DNA from: Nonomuraea solani | GTDB lineage: Bacteria > Actinomycetota > Actinomycetes > Streptosporangiales > Streptosporangiaceae | NCBI RefSeq assembly: GCF_900108335.1 | Contig: NZ_FNVT01000001.1 | Location: 922,977 to 986,976 of the forward strand | Length of the DNA: 64,000 nucleotides | Reading direction: 5' to 3' | Notes under the pieces: model-generated | Database searches by the model: none | What the model saw: the letters and a program-made list of their open reading frames with translations, nothing else | Told to the model about the DNA's origin: nothing | In this document: positions 34,174-42,561 of the stretch, piece by piece | Numbering within the stretch: the stretch's first letter is position 1 | How the letters are laid out: each line of letters starts with the position of its first letter | Translations under genes and position numbers: made by a program

Positions 34174-36606
34174 ATGAGTATGAGATGGATGAGCAGGGCG
34201 GCGGCGTCGCTGCTGGTCGCCGCCACCCTGGTCGCGTCCCCGGCGACCGCCACCGCCGCCTTCCCCTACCAGGATCCGACCCTTCCCGTCCCTGACCGGG
34301 TAGCCGACCTCATGTCGCGGATGTCGCTCGATGAGAAGCTCGGCCAGATGACCCAGGCCGAGCGCGGTTCCGTCAGCGCGTCCGACATCACCACCTACCG
34401 GCTCGGCTCGGTGCTGTCGGGTGGCGGGTCGGCGCCGTCGCCCAATACGGCGGCGGGGTGGGCGGACATGTACGACAGGTTCCAGAACGCGGCGCTGGCC
34501 ACGCCGCTCGGCATCCCGATGATCTACGGGGTGGACGCCGTGCACGGGCACAACAACGTCCACGGCGCGACGATCTTCCCGCACAACATCGGCCTGGGCG
34601 CCAGCCGGGATCCCGCGCTGGTGGAGCGGATCGGGCGGGCCGTGGCCGAGGAGGTGTCGGGGACCGGGATCGACTGGAACTTCGCGCCCTGCCTGTGCGT
34701 GGCGCGGAACGACCGCTGGGGGCGTACGTACGAGTCCTTCGGCGAGACGCCCGAGGTGCCCTCGTCCATGGCCACCATCGTCACCGGCCTGCAGGGCGCC
34801 GCGCTGAACGGGCCCGCGTCCGTGCTGGCCACCGCCAAGCACTACGTCGGCGACGGCGGCACCACCGGCGGCACCGACCAGGGCGACACGCAACTGTCCG
34901 AGGCCGAGCTGCGGGCGGTTCACCTGCCGCCGTTCCGAGCCGCCGTGGAGCGTGGGGTCGGGTCGGTGATGGTGTCGTTCAGCAGCTGGAACGGGGCCAA
35001 GCTGCACGGCCACCAGTACCTGATCACCACCGTGCTCAAGGGCGAGCTGGCGTTCGGCGGGTTCGTGGTGTCCGACTGGAACGGGATCGACCAGATCGAC
35101 GGCGCGGCCGGGATGTCGGCGAGCGACGTACGGTCCGCGGTGAACGCCGGGATCGACATGATCATGGTGCCGACCGCGTGGCGGCAGTTCATCGACCTGC
35201 TGCGGGCCGAGGTACAGGCCGGGCGGGTGAGCACGGCGCGGGTGGACGACGCGGTGCGGCGCGTGCTGACGAAGAAGTTCGAGCTGGGGCTGTTCGAGAA
35301 GCCGCTGACGGACCGGGCCTACACCGCGACCGTGGGCAGCGCGGCGCACCGGGCGCTGGCGCGCGAGGCGGTGGCCAAGTCGCAGGTCGTGCTGAAGAAC
35401 AGCGCGAACCTGCTGCCCCTCGCCAGGACCGGCGGCAAGATCTTCGTGGCGGGCAAGAGCGCCGACGACATCGGCAACCAGAGCGGCGGCTGGACGATCT
35501 CGTGGCAGGGCTCGCCGGGCAACATCACCCCCGGCACGACGATCCTGCAGGGGATCAGGAACACCGTCGGCTCCGGGGCCACGGTCACCTACAGCCGGGA
35601 CGGCGGCGGCATCGACGGCTCCTACCGGGTGGCCATCGCCGTGGTCGGGGAGACGCCGTACGCGGAGGGCGAGGGTGACCGGCCGGGCTCTCTGGGGCTG
35701 GACACCACCGACCTGAACACCATCGCCACCCTGCGCGCCTCGGGTGTGCCGGTGGTCGTGGTGCTGGTGTCCGGGCGGCCGCTCGACATCGCCGCCCAGG
35801 TGCCGAACTGGAACGCGCTGGTCGCCGCCTGGCTGCCGGGGACCGAGGGGCAGGGCGTGGCCGACGTGCTGTTCGGGGTCGTGCAGCCGGGTGGCAAACT
35901 GCCCATGACGTGGATGAGCAGCGCCTCCCAGCAGCCGATCAACTCGGGTGACGGGAAGACGCCGCTGTTCGCGTACGGGGCGGGGCTCACGTACCAGCCG
36001 CCCCAGAACGACACCAGCCCGCCCACCGCCCCCGGCACCCCCGCCGCGTCGTCGATCACCGCGTCGTCGGTGGCCCTCGCCTGGGCGGCGTCGAGCGACA
36101 ACGTGGGCGTGACCGGCTACGACGTCGTACGGGTGCAGGGCGCCACCGAGACGCCGGCCGCCACCTCCGCGACGTCCCCGGCCACCGTCACCGGGCTCGC
36201 CGCGAGCACCTCCTACACCTTCGCCGTGTACGCCAGGGACGCCGCCGGCAACCGATCACCGCGCTCCGGCACGGTCACGGTCACCACCGCGGGCGGCGGG
36301 ACGGGCGGCTGCTCGGTCACCCCGTCCACGCAGACCCAGTGGAGCACCGGCTACGTCATCCAGGCCGCCGTGACCAACACCGGCACCACCCAGAAGAGCG
36401 GCTGGAGCGTCACCTTCACCCTGCCGCCCGGCCACACGGTCACCGGCTCCTGGAACACGGCGCTGAGCGTCAGCGGGCAGACCGTCACCGCCCGCAACGC
36501 CGCCCACAACGGCACCCTCGCGCCGTCCGGCGGCACGTCGTTCGGCTTCCAGGCCACCCGCCCGAACGGCGACACCGCCGTGCCGTCGGCCTACACCTGC
36601 GCGTGA
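34174..36606 (+). CDS. Secreted GH3 beta-glucosidase with FN3 and cellulose-binding (CBM2-like) domains
   Basis: 810 aa from ATG at 34174; another ATG lies two codons on. Signal peptide AAASLLVAATLVASPATATA. GH3 barrel about 35-370: GIPMIYGVDAVHGHNNVHGA, ATAKHYVGDGGT and GFVVSDWNGIDQIDG, where SDW carries the nucleophile Asp. The C-terminal GH3 sandwich runs to about 610 (WLPGTEGQGVADVLFG, AYGAGLTY). An FN3 repeat (PPTAPGTPAASSITASSVAL) precedes a C-terminal domain bounded by Cys (CSVTPSTQTQWSTGY ... YTCA) resembling CBM2. Extracellular hydrolysis of cello-oligosaccharides fits the CebR-type operator. Confidence 0.92.
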   Translation: MSMRWMSRAAASLLVAATLVASPATATAAFPYQDPTLPVPDRVADLMSRMSLDEKLGQMTQAERGSVSASDITTYRLGSVLSGGGSAPSPNTAAGWADMYDRFQNAALATPLGIPMIYGVDAVHGHNNVHGATIFPHNIGLGASRDPALVERIGRAVAEEVSGTGIDWNFAPCLCVARNDRWGRTYESFGETPEVPSSMATIVTGLQGAALNGPASVLATAKHYVGDGGTTGGTDQGDTQLSEAELRAVHLPPFRAAVERGVGSVMVSFSSWNGAKLHGHQYLITTVLKGELAFGGFVVSDWNGIDQIDGAAGMSASDVRSAVNAGIDMIMVPTAWRQFIDLLRAEVQAGRVSTARVDDAVRRVLTKKFELGLFEKPLTDRAYTATVGSAAHRALAREAVAKSQVVLKNSANLLPLARTGGKIFVAGKSADDIGNQSGGWTISWQGSPGNITPGTTILQGIRNTVGSGATVTYSRDGGGIDGSYRVAIAVVGETPYAEGEGDRPGSLGLDTTDLNTIATLRASGVPVVVVLVSGRPLDIAAQVPNWNALVAAWLPGTEGQGVADVLFGVVQPGGKLPMTWMSSASQQPINSGDGKTPLFAYGAGLTYQPPQNDTSPPTAPGTPAASSITASSVALAWAASSDNVGVTGYDVVRVQGATETPAATSATSPATVTGLAASTSYTFAVYARDAAGNRSPRSGTVTVTTAGGGTGGCSVTPSTQTQWSTGYVIQAAVTNTGTTQKSGWSVTFTLPPGHTVTGSWNTALSVSGQTVTARNAAHNGTLAPSGGTSFGFQATRPNGDTAVPSAYTCA

Positions 36607-36616
36607 GCCGGACGAG

Positions 36617-36656
36617 CCGCGCGGCGGCACCCTGCGTACGGGATGCCGCCGCGCGG
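36617..36656. terminator. Bidirectional GC hairpin between GH3 and protease genes
   Basis: CCGCGCGGCGGCA (36617-36629) and TGCCGCCGCGCGG (36644-36656) form a perfect 13-bp stem with a 14-base loop, between the stop at 36606 and the convergent stop at 36674. No T run. Confidence 0.75.
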
Positions 36657-36673
36657 TCTCGAAGGAGGGCGGG

Positions 36674-37195
36674 TCAGCGGTCCTCGTGCACCCGCCCGAA
36701 CTCCACCGCCGGTGTGCTACCGGCGAAGTTGCGGTCGACCTCGGCCCGTTCGGCCGCACTGGGGTTGGCGTTCGTGCAGCTCACGGGGGCGCTGGAGCCC
36801 GACATCAGGTCCGTGCAGCGTCCGGTGCGCCGGTCGGGCAGGCCCAGGATGTGGCCGATCTCGTGGGCGGCGATGCGTACGGGGGAGTAGCCCTGGTCGA
36901 CGGCCTGCCGGCCCATCCAGATCGTGCCGCGGCCCAGGCTGGTGGGCAGCGCCCGCGGCCAGCCGTTGTCGGCGATCACCACGAAGCTGGCGGGTGAGCC
37001 CTGCATCAGCCGTACGTTGACGACACTGGCGTTCCAGACCTGGGCTCCCTGGTTCACCACGTTCACGAACTCCGCGGCCCGGCTCACGTCGTAGCGGAGC
37101 ACGCGGACCAGGGCGGCCGCCTGCGCGGGCGAGGTGACCAGGAGGAAGGAGAGGGTGAGGGCGACGGAGAGCGCTAAGCGAAGGGGTCTTGGCAC
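36674..37195 (-). CDS. Snapalysin-type secreted zinc metalloprotease (M7 family)
   Basis: 173 aa from GTG at 37195 with GGAGG upstream. Signal peptide RPLRLALSVALTLSFLLVTS, cleavage after AQA. AAHEIGHILGLPDRRTGRC is the extended zinc motif HExxHxxGxxD of small neutral proteases. DLMSGSSAPVSC supplies the met-turn and a Cys that pairs with the earlier RC. Length is typical for the family. Extracellular protein degradation. Convergent with the GH3 gene through a shared hairpin. Confidence 0.92.
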   Translation of the reverse strand: MPRPLRLALSVALTLSFLLVTSPAQAAALVRVLRYDVSRAAEFVNVVNQGAQVWNASVVNVRLMQGSPASFVVIADNGWPRALPTSLGRGTIWMGRQAVDQGYSPVRIAAHEIGHILGLPDRRTGRCTDLMSGSSAPVSCTNANPSAAERAEVDRNFAGSTPAVEFGRVHEDR

Positions 37196-37291
37196 GGAGC
37201 CTCCTCCGGGGGTTGGGGGGTGCTGTCACGGTATGCGCACCCCCGCGCCCGGGAGACGTACCAGATTGCCCCTATCACGGTGTTATGGCCG

Positions 37292-38434
37292 TCAGCAGAT
37301 GGTCTGCCGGCTGTTGACGAGCGTGTTGTTCCTGAAGGTCGTGTTGATCCCGCACGGGTTCTCGGTGATGGCGGAGTTGGTCACCGTCAGGTTCTGGATG
37401 AGGATGTCGGAGGTGTTGGGGAACTCCGAGCGGGCCGCGAGCCGGATCTCGCCGCCGCCGTTCACGGTGCCGCTCTGGGCGGCGATGTTCACGTTGTAGC
37501 AGTTCTCGATGAGGATGGCGTTGTTGCCGGTCTGTGCGAGATCGACCCGGTTGATGATGGCGCCGCCGCTCTCCGACACGCAGAAGACGCCGCGCCCGCC
37601 GCCGCGCGCGATGACCTGGTTGACGCGGATGTTGGTGGGATAGCCGCTGCCGATCCGGCCGTTCCTGTTGGCCATGCGGAAGGCGGCGTAGCCGGTGCCG
37701 GTGCCGGCGTTCTGGGCGTCGACGAGGTTCACGCTGGCGTTGATCGTGTCGTTCAGCAGCAGGCCGGAGTGGCCGGTGCCGCGCGCCGTGACGGTGCCGA
37801 CCGTGAGGCCGTCGAGTCCGTACGTCTCCACGCCGTGGGTGCTCGTGCCCGACACGTAGACGTTGTCGATCCGGACGTTCCTGGTGCGTACGCTGCGGTC
37901 GCCGTGGTTGTCGATGCGGATGCCCAGGCCGCCGGACAGGCGCATGTCGATCTGGCCGAGGGTGATGTTGACGCCGTTGCGGACGAAGATGCCGTACAGG
38001 GGGGCGCCGGTGACCTTCAGGTTCTGGACCTCGACGTCCGTGACGCCCCTGGCGTACACGACGGCCTGGTCGCCGGAGCCTGAACCGGTCACGTTGACGG
38101 TGCCGCAGACGTCGAGCACCGTGTAGCTCGGCAGGGAGAGGCGCGAGCCCGCGCTCATCGAGCCCGAGCCGCGCACGACGACCCGCTGCTTCGAGGTGCG
38201 CCCCGCCGTCAGGCTGCCGACCGCGGCCTGCATGGCCGGCAGCATGCCGGTTCCGGTGTAGACGGTCCTGGTGCCGTTGCGGGCGGTCCAGGTGCTGCCG
38301 CTCAGCACGGCCTCCGCGTTGTACGAGCCGTCGCCGCAGGCCAGCCTGTTCGCTGAGGCGCCGGCCGGTGCGGACATCGAGGTCGCCATGAGCGCCAACG
38401 CGGTGAGACCGGCCGCGAGAGAGATCCGTCGCAT
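37292..38434 (-). CDS. Secreted right-handed beta-helix protein
   Basis: 380 aa. Signal peptide RRISLAAGLTALALMATSMSA. The mature chain is a regular succession of helix rungs: VTDVEVQNLKVTGAPLYGIF, VRIDNVYVSGTSTHGVETYG, TVGTVTARGTGHSGLLLN, IRVNQVIARGGGRGVFCVSE, SDILIQNLTVTNSAITENP. Five or more Cys may form disulfides, the last closing the chain (RQTIC). Resembles actinomycete parallel beta-helix proteins near pectin-degrading loci, perhaps a lyase or galacturonan-active enzyme, but I see no recognisable catalytic triad. Palindrome TGAATCGATTCA lies 28 bases upstream. Confidence 0.8.
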   Translation of the reverse strand: MRRISLAAGLTALALMATSMSAPAGASANRLACGDGSYNAEAVLSGSTWTARNGTRTVYTGTGMLPAMQAAVGSLTAGRTSKQRVVVRGSGSMSAGSRLSLPSYTVLDVCGTVNVTGSGSGDQAVVYARGVTDVEVQNLKVTGAPLYGIFVRNGVNITLGQIDMRLSGGLGIRIDNHGDRSVRTRNVRIDNVYVSGTSTHGVETYGLDGLTVGTVTARGTGHSGLLLNDTINASVNLVDAQNAGTGTGYAAFRMANRNGRIGSGYPTNIRVNQVIARGGGRGVFCVSESGGAIINRVDLAQTGNNAILIENCYNVNIAAQSGTVNGGGEIRLAARSEFPNTSDILIQNLTVTNSAITENPCGINTTFRNNTLVNSRQTIC

Positions 38435-38461
38435 GCTCCGCTCCTGTCGTGGGGTCTGGAG

Positions 38462-38473
38462 TGAATCGATTCA
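38462..38473. promoter_or_regulatory. LacI-like palindrome upstream of the beta-helix gene
   Basis: TGAATCGATTCA, perfect 12-bp palindrome with central CG, located 28 bases upstream of the start at 38434. It differs from the other LacI-type sites here, so a separate regulator is implied. Confidence 0.65.
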
Positions 38474-38589
38474 TTCGCCTGACCTGCGGCTTGAGGAGCA
38501 GGCCGGGGGCTGAATTCGCAGGGAGTATTACAACGTTCAAATCGGGCGTCAACCGATCGTGAAACTTACACGGGCCATCGCCGATCGCC

Positions 38590-38643
38590 ACTTGCACATT
38601 GTTCAAGTGGTGCCTATGGTCTTGACTTGAACAATGTGCAAGT
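38590..38643 (+). promoter_or_regulatory. Promoter flanked by two inverted operator copies, for the 182-aa membrane protein
   Basis: TTGCAC (38592-38597), a 17-base spacer and TATGGT (38615-38620) form a good promoter. ACTTGCACATTGTTCAAGT (38590-38608) overlaps the -35; its exact reverse complement (38625-38643) covers the expected start of transcription. Each arm is itself nearly palindromic (TTGnACA-T-TGTnCAA), so two dimers could bind. GGAGG precedes the ATG at 38665. Confidence 0.8.
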
Positions 38644-38664
38644 CGACTTCAGGAGGGCTTCGTC

Positions 38665-39213
38665 ATGCCGGTTAGCGTCGTCATCGCCTCGGTGCTGCAG
38701 TTCTTGCTCGCGGCGACCTTCATGATCATGTCCATCGCCGTCCACACGCACGGGGGCCGCGCGCAGCGGGCCGCCGAGGCCGTTCTGGCCAGGCACGGGC
38801 TGCCCGGGGACGTCCTCGCCCGGCACCGGATCAAGTTCGAGGAGACCATCACCGAGTTGCTGTTCCCGGTGTCCATCGCGGTCGTCATGACCGTGCTGGG
38901 CGTGCTCACGCTGGCCGGCAGCGGGCCAGGCCGGATCGCGTCCTGGGTGGCCGCGGGGCTCATGACCACCGCGGGCGCGGCCGTCATGGTCAGCCAGATG
39001 TTCGCCGAGAAGGTCGTCGCTGCCGTCTTCAGGAGATCGGCCGACCCGGCGGTGCGCGACCTCGACGCCGCCGCGGTGGTGGGAGCCGCGCGAGCCGCCC
39101 TGCCCGCCTGGGCGTCGGCCATGATCGTGATCCGGTTCCTTCTCGCCACCCTGGGCTCGATCCTGGTCATCGTCCTGCTGGCGACGCCGGCGGCGAGCGC
39201 CTACTTCGCCTGA
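38665..39213 (+). CDS. Integral membrane protein of unknown function, four predicted helices
   Basis: 182 aa. Four hydrophobic segments: 1-26 (PVSVVIASVLQFLLAATFMI), about 65-88, 92-115 and 152-178. A charged stretch with RHGLPGDVLARHRIKFEE lies between the first two. It looks like a small actinobacterial DUF-type membrane protein that is often placed under TetR/MarR control. I cannot assign a function. Tight control by the two-operator promoter implies expression only on a specific signal, for example a toxic or membrane-active compound. Confidence 0.75.
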   Translation: MPVSVVIASVLQFLLAATFMIMSIAVHTHGGRAQRAAEAVLARHGLPGDVLARHRIKFEETITELLFPVSIAVVMTVLGVLTLAGSGPGRIASWVAAGLMTTAGAAVMVSQMFAEKVVAAVFRRSADPAVRDLDAAAVVGAARAALPAWASAMIVIRFLLATLGSILVIVLLATPAASAYFA

Positions 39214-39268
39214 CGTTCTGACTTAAGCTTGGGGCCCGTATCTGTCCTCAAGAGGGATGGTTCACCCG

Positions 39269-40228
39269 ATGGATGAGCGGCTGACCGTTGTCGTCGGATA
39301 TCCGGGTTCAGAGCTTCTCGACATCTCCTGTGCGACCACTCCGCTCTACCTGGCCAACAGCCTTGGGGGAGATCCCGCGTACCGGATCGTCCTGGCCTCT
39401 CCCGGCGGCGCCGACTTCACCTGCGACTCCGGCCTCACGCTGCGCGGACAGGACGCCATCGAGCGCATCACCGGGCCGCTCGACACCCTGATCGTCTCGG
39501 GCGGGGCCGGGCACGAGGAGGCCGCCGACAACCGGCGGCTCGTCGGGCACATCCGGCGCCTGTCCGAGGTGAGCCGGCGGGTGGCCTCACTCTGTACGGG
39601 TGCTTCCGTGCTGGCCGCCGCGGGCCTGCTGGACGGGCGGCGGGCGACGACCCACTGGAACTACGCCCGGCTGCTGGCCGCCCGCCATCCCGAGGTGACC
39701 GTGGACCCGGCGCCCATCTACATCCGCGAGGGCAAGGTCTCCACCGCGGCCGGGGTCACCAGCGCGCTCGACCTGACGCTGGCGTTCATCGAGGAGGACC
39801 ATGGCACGGCGCTGGCCAGGAAGGTGGCCAGGGGGGTGGTGACGTACCTGCAGCGGCCGGGGAACCAGGCGCAGGTCAGCATGTTCGTGAGCGGGCCGCC
39901 ACCTGGGCATCCGCTGGTCAGGCGGGCCGTCGACCACATCACGCTGCACCTCGACGGCGATTTGAGCGCGGCGGCGCTGGCCGCCCGGCTCAACGTGAGC
40001 GAACGGCACCTGACGCGGCTCTGCCTGGAACACCTCGGCCTGACCCCGGGCCGCTATGTCCGGCAGGCCCGCATCGAGGCCGCCGCCCAGCTCCTGTCAT
40101 CGTCGTCGCTGCCTACGTCGGAGGTGGCGGTGCGGTGCGGGTTCGGCTCGGCGGAGAGCCTGCGCCAGGCTTTCGTCGCCCACTACGGCGTCTCCCCATC
40201 CCGCTACCGCCGATCCGGCGCGAACTGA
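39269..40228 (+). CDS. GlxA-family transcriptional regulator (DJ-1/PfpI + AraC-type HTH)
   Basis: 319 aa from ATG at 39269; an ATG at 39257 is also in frame, but its AGAGGG is adjacent with no spacer. N-terminal DJ-1/PfpI domain (residues 1-175) with VASLCTGASVLAAAGLLDGR, whose Cys is the nucleophile-elbow position, and ATTHWNYARLL. C-terminal AraC domain (about 215-319): LSAAALAARLNVSERHLTRL and SEVAVRCGFGSAESLRQAF, the two helix-turn-helix motifs. Such regulators often respond to small amines or amides. Target genes are unclear; it may act on neighbours or elsewhere. Confidence 0.9.
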   Translation: MDERLTVVVGYPGSELLDISCATTPLYLANSLGGDPAYRIVLASPGGADFTCDSGLTLRGQDAIERITGPLDTLIVSGGAGHEEAADNRRLVGHIRRLSEVSRRVASLCTGASVLAAAGLLDGRRATTHWNYARLLAARHPEVTVDPAPIYIREGKVSTAAGVTSALDLTLAFIEEDHGTALARKVARGVVTYLQRPGNQAQVSMFVSGPPPGHPLVRRAVDHITLHLDGDLSAAALAARLNVSERHLTRLCLEHLGLTPGRYVRQARIEAAAQLLSSSSLPTSEVAVRCGFGSAESLRQAFVAHYGVSPSRYRRSGAN

Positions 40229-40265
40229 CACCTATCGATCACGGACGCGCCAGTAGGGCACCCCT

Positions 40266-40297
40266 AAGGCCCCTATGATTCCTTCAAGGCCCCTATG
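40266..40297. repeat. Two direct repeats AAGGCCCCTATG upstream of the propeller gene
   Basis: AAGGCCCCTATG occurs at 40266-40277 and 40286-40297, 20 bases apart. A near copy, AAGGCCCTTATG, spans the -10 region of the promoter at 63040-63068. The first copy runs into TATGAT, a possible -10. Confidence 0.5.
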
Positions 40298-40347
40298 CGT
40301 TCCCTGGGCCATGTGCGCGGCTGACCGGCGATGGTACGAAAGCGTTC

Positions 40348-41550
40348 GTGACCAAGCGAAAAATCTTATCCCTGACATCCAGCGGAATTCTCGGCGCGGT
40401 CGCGCTCACCGCGAGCTTGGCGACCGCGGCCCCGGCGGGTGCGACACTCGCGCCGGTCTGGGACCACCTGTCCTTTCCCTACGGATACTCCGATTCCGGG
40501 AAGCAGCTCAAGGAACTCAACGACGTCGCCGCGCTGAGCGGCACCCAGGCCTGGGCCGTGGGGCAGGTGCGGATGGAGGGGTGGCCGTACCCGCCGCCGG
40601 GTGTGGTCTGCCCCGACCTGTTCCGCTGGAACGGTCAGACATGGGTGAACGACCGGCCGGACGCCACCTGCCGCGGCGCGCTGACCTCGGTGTCGGCCGC
40701 CGCGGACAACGACGTGTGGGCCACCGGTTCGGCCATCGCCTACCACTGGAACGGCACGGCCTGGACCCTCACTCCGTACCCGACCGACCAGAACAACCCC
40801 TTCTACCTCGATGATGTCGCCGCGGTGGGCGGCACCGCCTTCGCGGTCGGCAGGTCCGACCAGTCGAGCAGCGGGGTTTCCACGGCGGGCGTGATCCGCT
40901 GGGACGGCACCGCCTGGCAGAAGATGAGCCTCCCGCCGCTCCCGGGCAGCACCGACCTGAGCGCGGTGCACGCTCTGGCGCCGGACGACGTCTGGGCGGT
41001 CGGCACCACCAACCGCTACGGGCCGGGCACCGACGCGCACACCCTGGTGCTGCACTGGGACGGCCGCACCTGGTCCCGGCTGCCGGATCCGCCGAAGGAA
41101 GCGCTGGTCGAGACCGCCCTGGACGCGGTGGCCGCGCGGCCCGGCGAGGTGTGGGCGGCCGGTCAGCGGACCACCTACGAGGCCAACGGCATTTCGGTCA
41201 AGAAGCGCGAGGCGTTCGCCATGCGGTGGAACGGCAGCGCGTGGACGGTGACACCGACCCCGGCGATCACCGGCTGGTACGGATCCGCCATCACCTCGCT
41301 GGCCTGGAAGGGCACCGAGGTGTGGGCCGGAGGCAGCGGGCAGGACGACGCCACCGCGCGCAGCGTCGGTGTGCTGCTGCGCTGGAACGGCACCGCCTGG
41401 CAGCAGGCGCCGAAACCGCCGCTGGTCGACGACTACCGGATCAAGCAGCTCGGTGCTGTGCCGGGCGGCGGCCTGTGGGCAACCGGCTACGGCACCCGGG
41501 AGACCGACGCGCTCGCCAAGGGCCAGTTCCTGGCCCGGGTCACCGGCTGA
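40348..41550 (+). CDS. Secreted WD/kelch-like beta-propeller protein
   Basis: 400 aa from GTG at 40348. Signal peptide ILSLTSSGILGAVALTASLA ending near AGA. The mature part repeats a pattern DVWAVG ... HWDGRTWSRLP about six times (LNDVAALSGTQAWAVG, VSAAADNDVWATG, VHALAPDDVWAVG, LDAVAARPGEVWAAG, ITSLAWKGTEVWAGG, LGAVPGGGLWATG), consistent with a propeller. No catalytic motif is seen. Codon 7 is TTA, a possible bldA-dependence signal. Likely an extracellular binding or scaffold protein. Confidence 0.8.
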   Translation: MTKRKILSLTSSGILGAVALTASLATAAPAGATLAPVWDHLSFPYGYSDSGKQLKELNDVAALSGTQAWAVGQVRMEGWPYPPPGVVCPDLFRWNGQTWVNDRPDATCRGALTSVSAAADNDVWATGSAIAYHWNGTAWTLTPYPTDQNNPFYLDDVAAVGGTAFAVGRSDQSSSGVSTAGVIRWDGTAWQKMSLPPLPGSTDLSAVHALAPDDVWAVGTTNRYGPGTDAHTLVLHWDGRTWSRLPDPPKEALVETALDAVAARPGEVWAAGQRTTYEANGISVKKREAFAMRWNGSAWTVTPTPAITGWYGSAITSLAWKGTEVWAGGSGQDDATARSVGVLLRWNGTAWQQAPKPPLVDDYRIKQLGAVPGGGLWATGYGTRETDALAKGQFLARVTG

Positions 41551-41661
41551 ACCTCCCTCCTCGCGATGGAGTGGGTGTTGCGCGCGAGCTGACCGCCGCC
41601 CCGCCGATCTCCGTCCGGCGTCCGTCGGCCGATGGGTCGGCGGGGGCGGGTGATGGGTGGG

Positions 41662-42312
41662 TCAGCAGGTGGCGAGCATGCTGGTCAGGGCCGACTTTTC
41701 GGCGGCGTCGGTGCTCAGGCCCCAGTACCACTTGACCTGGATCCAGGCGCGGGCGTACCGGCAGCGTTCGGCGGTGCGGGGCGGTTGCCACTCGGCCGGG
41801 TCACGGTCCGACTTCGACTGGTTGACGTTGTCGGTCACGGCCCACAGTTGCGGGCCGCCCAGGTCGTTGGCGAACTGCTGGCGGCGGGCGGTGGTCCAGC
41901 TCCAGGCGCCCGAGGACCAGGCCTCGGCCAGGGCCACCATGTGGTCGATGTCCACGTCGCTCGCGGCGGTCCAGGTCGCGCCGTCGTACGGGCTGTACCA
42001 GGAGCCGGAGGTGGCCGCGCAGGCGGAGTTCGTCACCACGTTGGTGCCGTCGCGCTTGAGCACCTGTTCGCGGGTGTTGCAGGTGCCCGTGATGGTGATC
42101 CAGTGCGGGAACAGGTCGCGGTCGTAGGTGTCGCCGTGGGACTCGGCGGCCACCGGGAGTGCGGCGAGGCGGGAGGTGGCGGTCGAGGCGGAGGGGATGT
42201 TGGGCGGGATCGCCGAGGCGGGCTGGGCGGTGATCGTGAGGGTCAGGGCGGTGGCGGAGACGATGCCGAGGGTTCGAGGTAAGGCACGGGGTAATGCACG
42301 GTCGCGGCGCAT
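41662..42312 (-). CDS. Secreted HNH-family (DUF1524-like) nuclease
   Basis: 216 aa. Signal peptide near residues 12-34 (LGIVSATALTLTITAQPASA). DVDIDHMVALAEAWSSGAW gives the Asp-His of the metal/catalytic core, and AVTDNVNQSKSDRDPAEWQP gives the Asn and Lys of the HNH fold. CRYARAWIQVKWYW and a terminal Cys complete the actinomycete secreted HNH pattern. Probably degrades extracellular DNA. Upstream, CCATATATGG (42412-42421) is a short palindrome in the 249-base gap. Confidence 0.88.
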   Translation of the reverse strand: MRRDRALPRALPRTLGIVSATALTLTITAQPASAIPPNIPSASTATSRLAALPVAAESHGDTYDRDLFPHWITITGTCNTREQVLKRDGTNVVTNSACAATSGSWYSPYDGATWTAASDVDIDHMVALAEAWSSGAWSWTTARRQQFANDLGGPQLWAVTDNVNQSKSDRDPAEWQPPRTAERCRYARAWIQVKWYWGLSTDAAEKSALTSMLATC

Positions 42313-42561
42313 GAGGGGATGACCCTTCTGCCGCCGTCCTCGGACGGGCCGCAGATGCCGGTCAGGGGGCGAGGAGGGCGGGCACCTCGACGGTGACAGC
42401 GTCCGGTTGGTCCATATATGGCCAGGTTTGCCGAGCTGTCATGAAGGTGTTGATGAACTCCTGACAAGGATCGTCATGGGGTCGCCGCCGAGTGGGTCAA
42501 CGTTGGGGCGACGTTCATCGGGCGCGTGTTCGCGCCGCCTGTGCACGCCGGTCCCGGAGGG

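Noticed and set aside
38590..38643. Transcription terminator
   Set aside because: The inverted repeat encloses a good -35/-10 pair and precedes a gene start; each arm is an operator-like near-palindrome.
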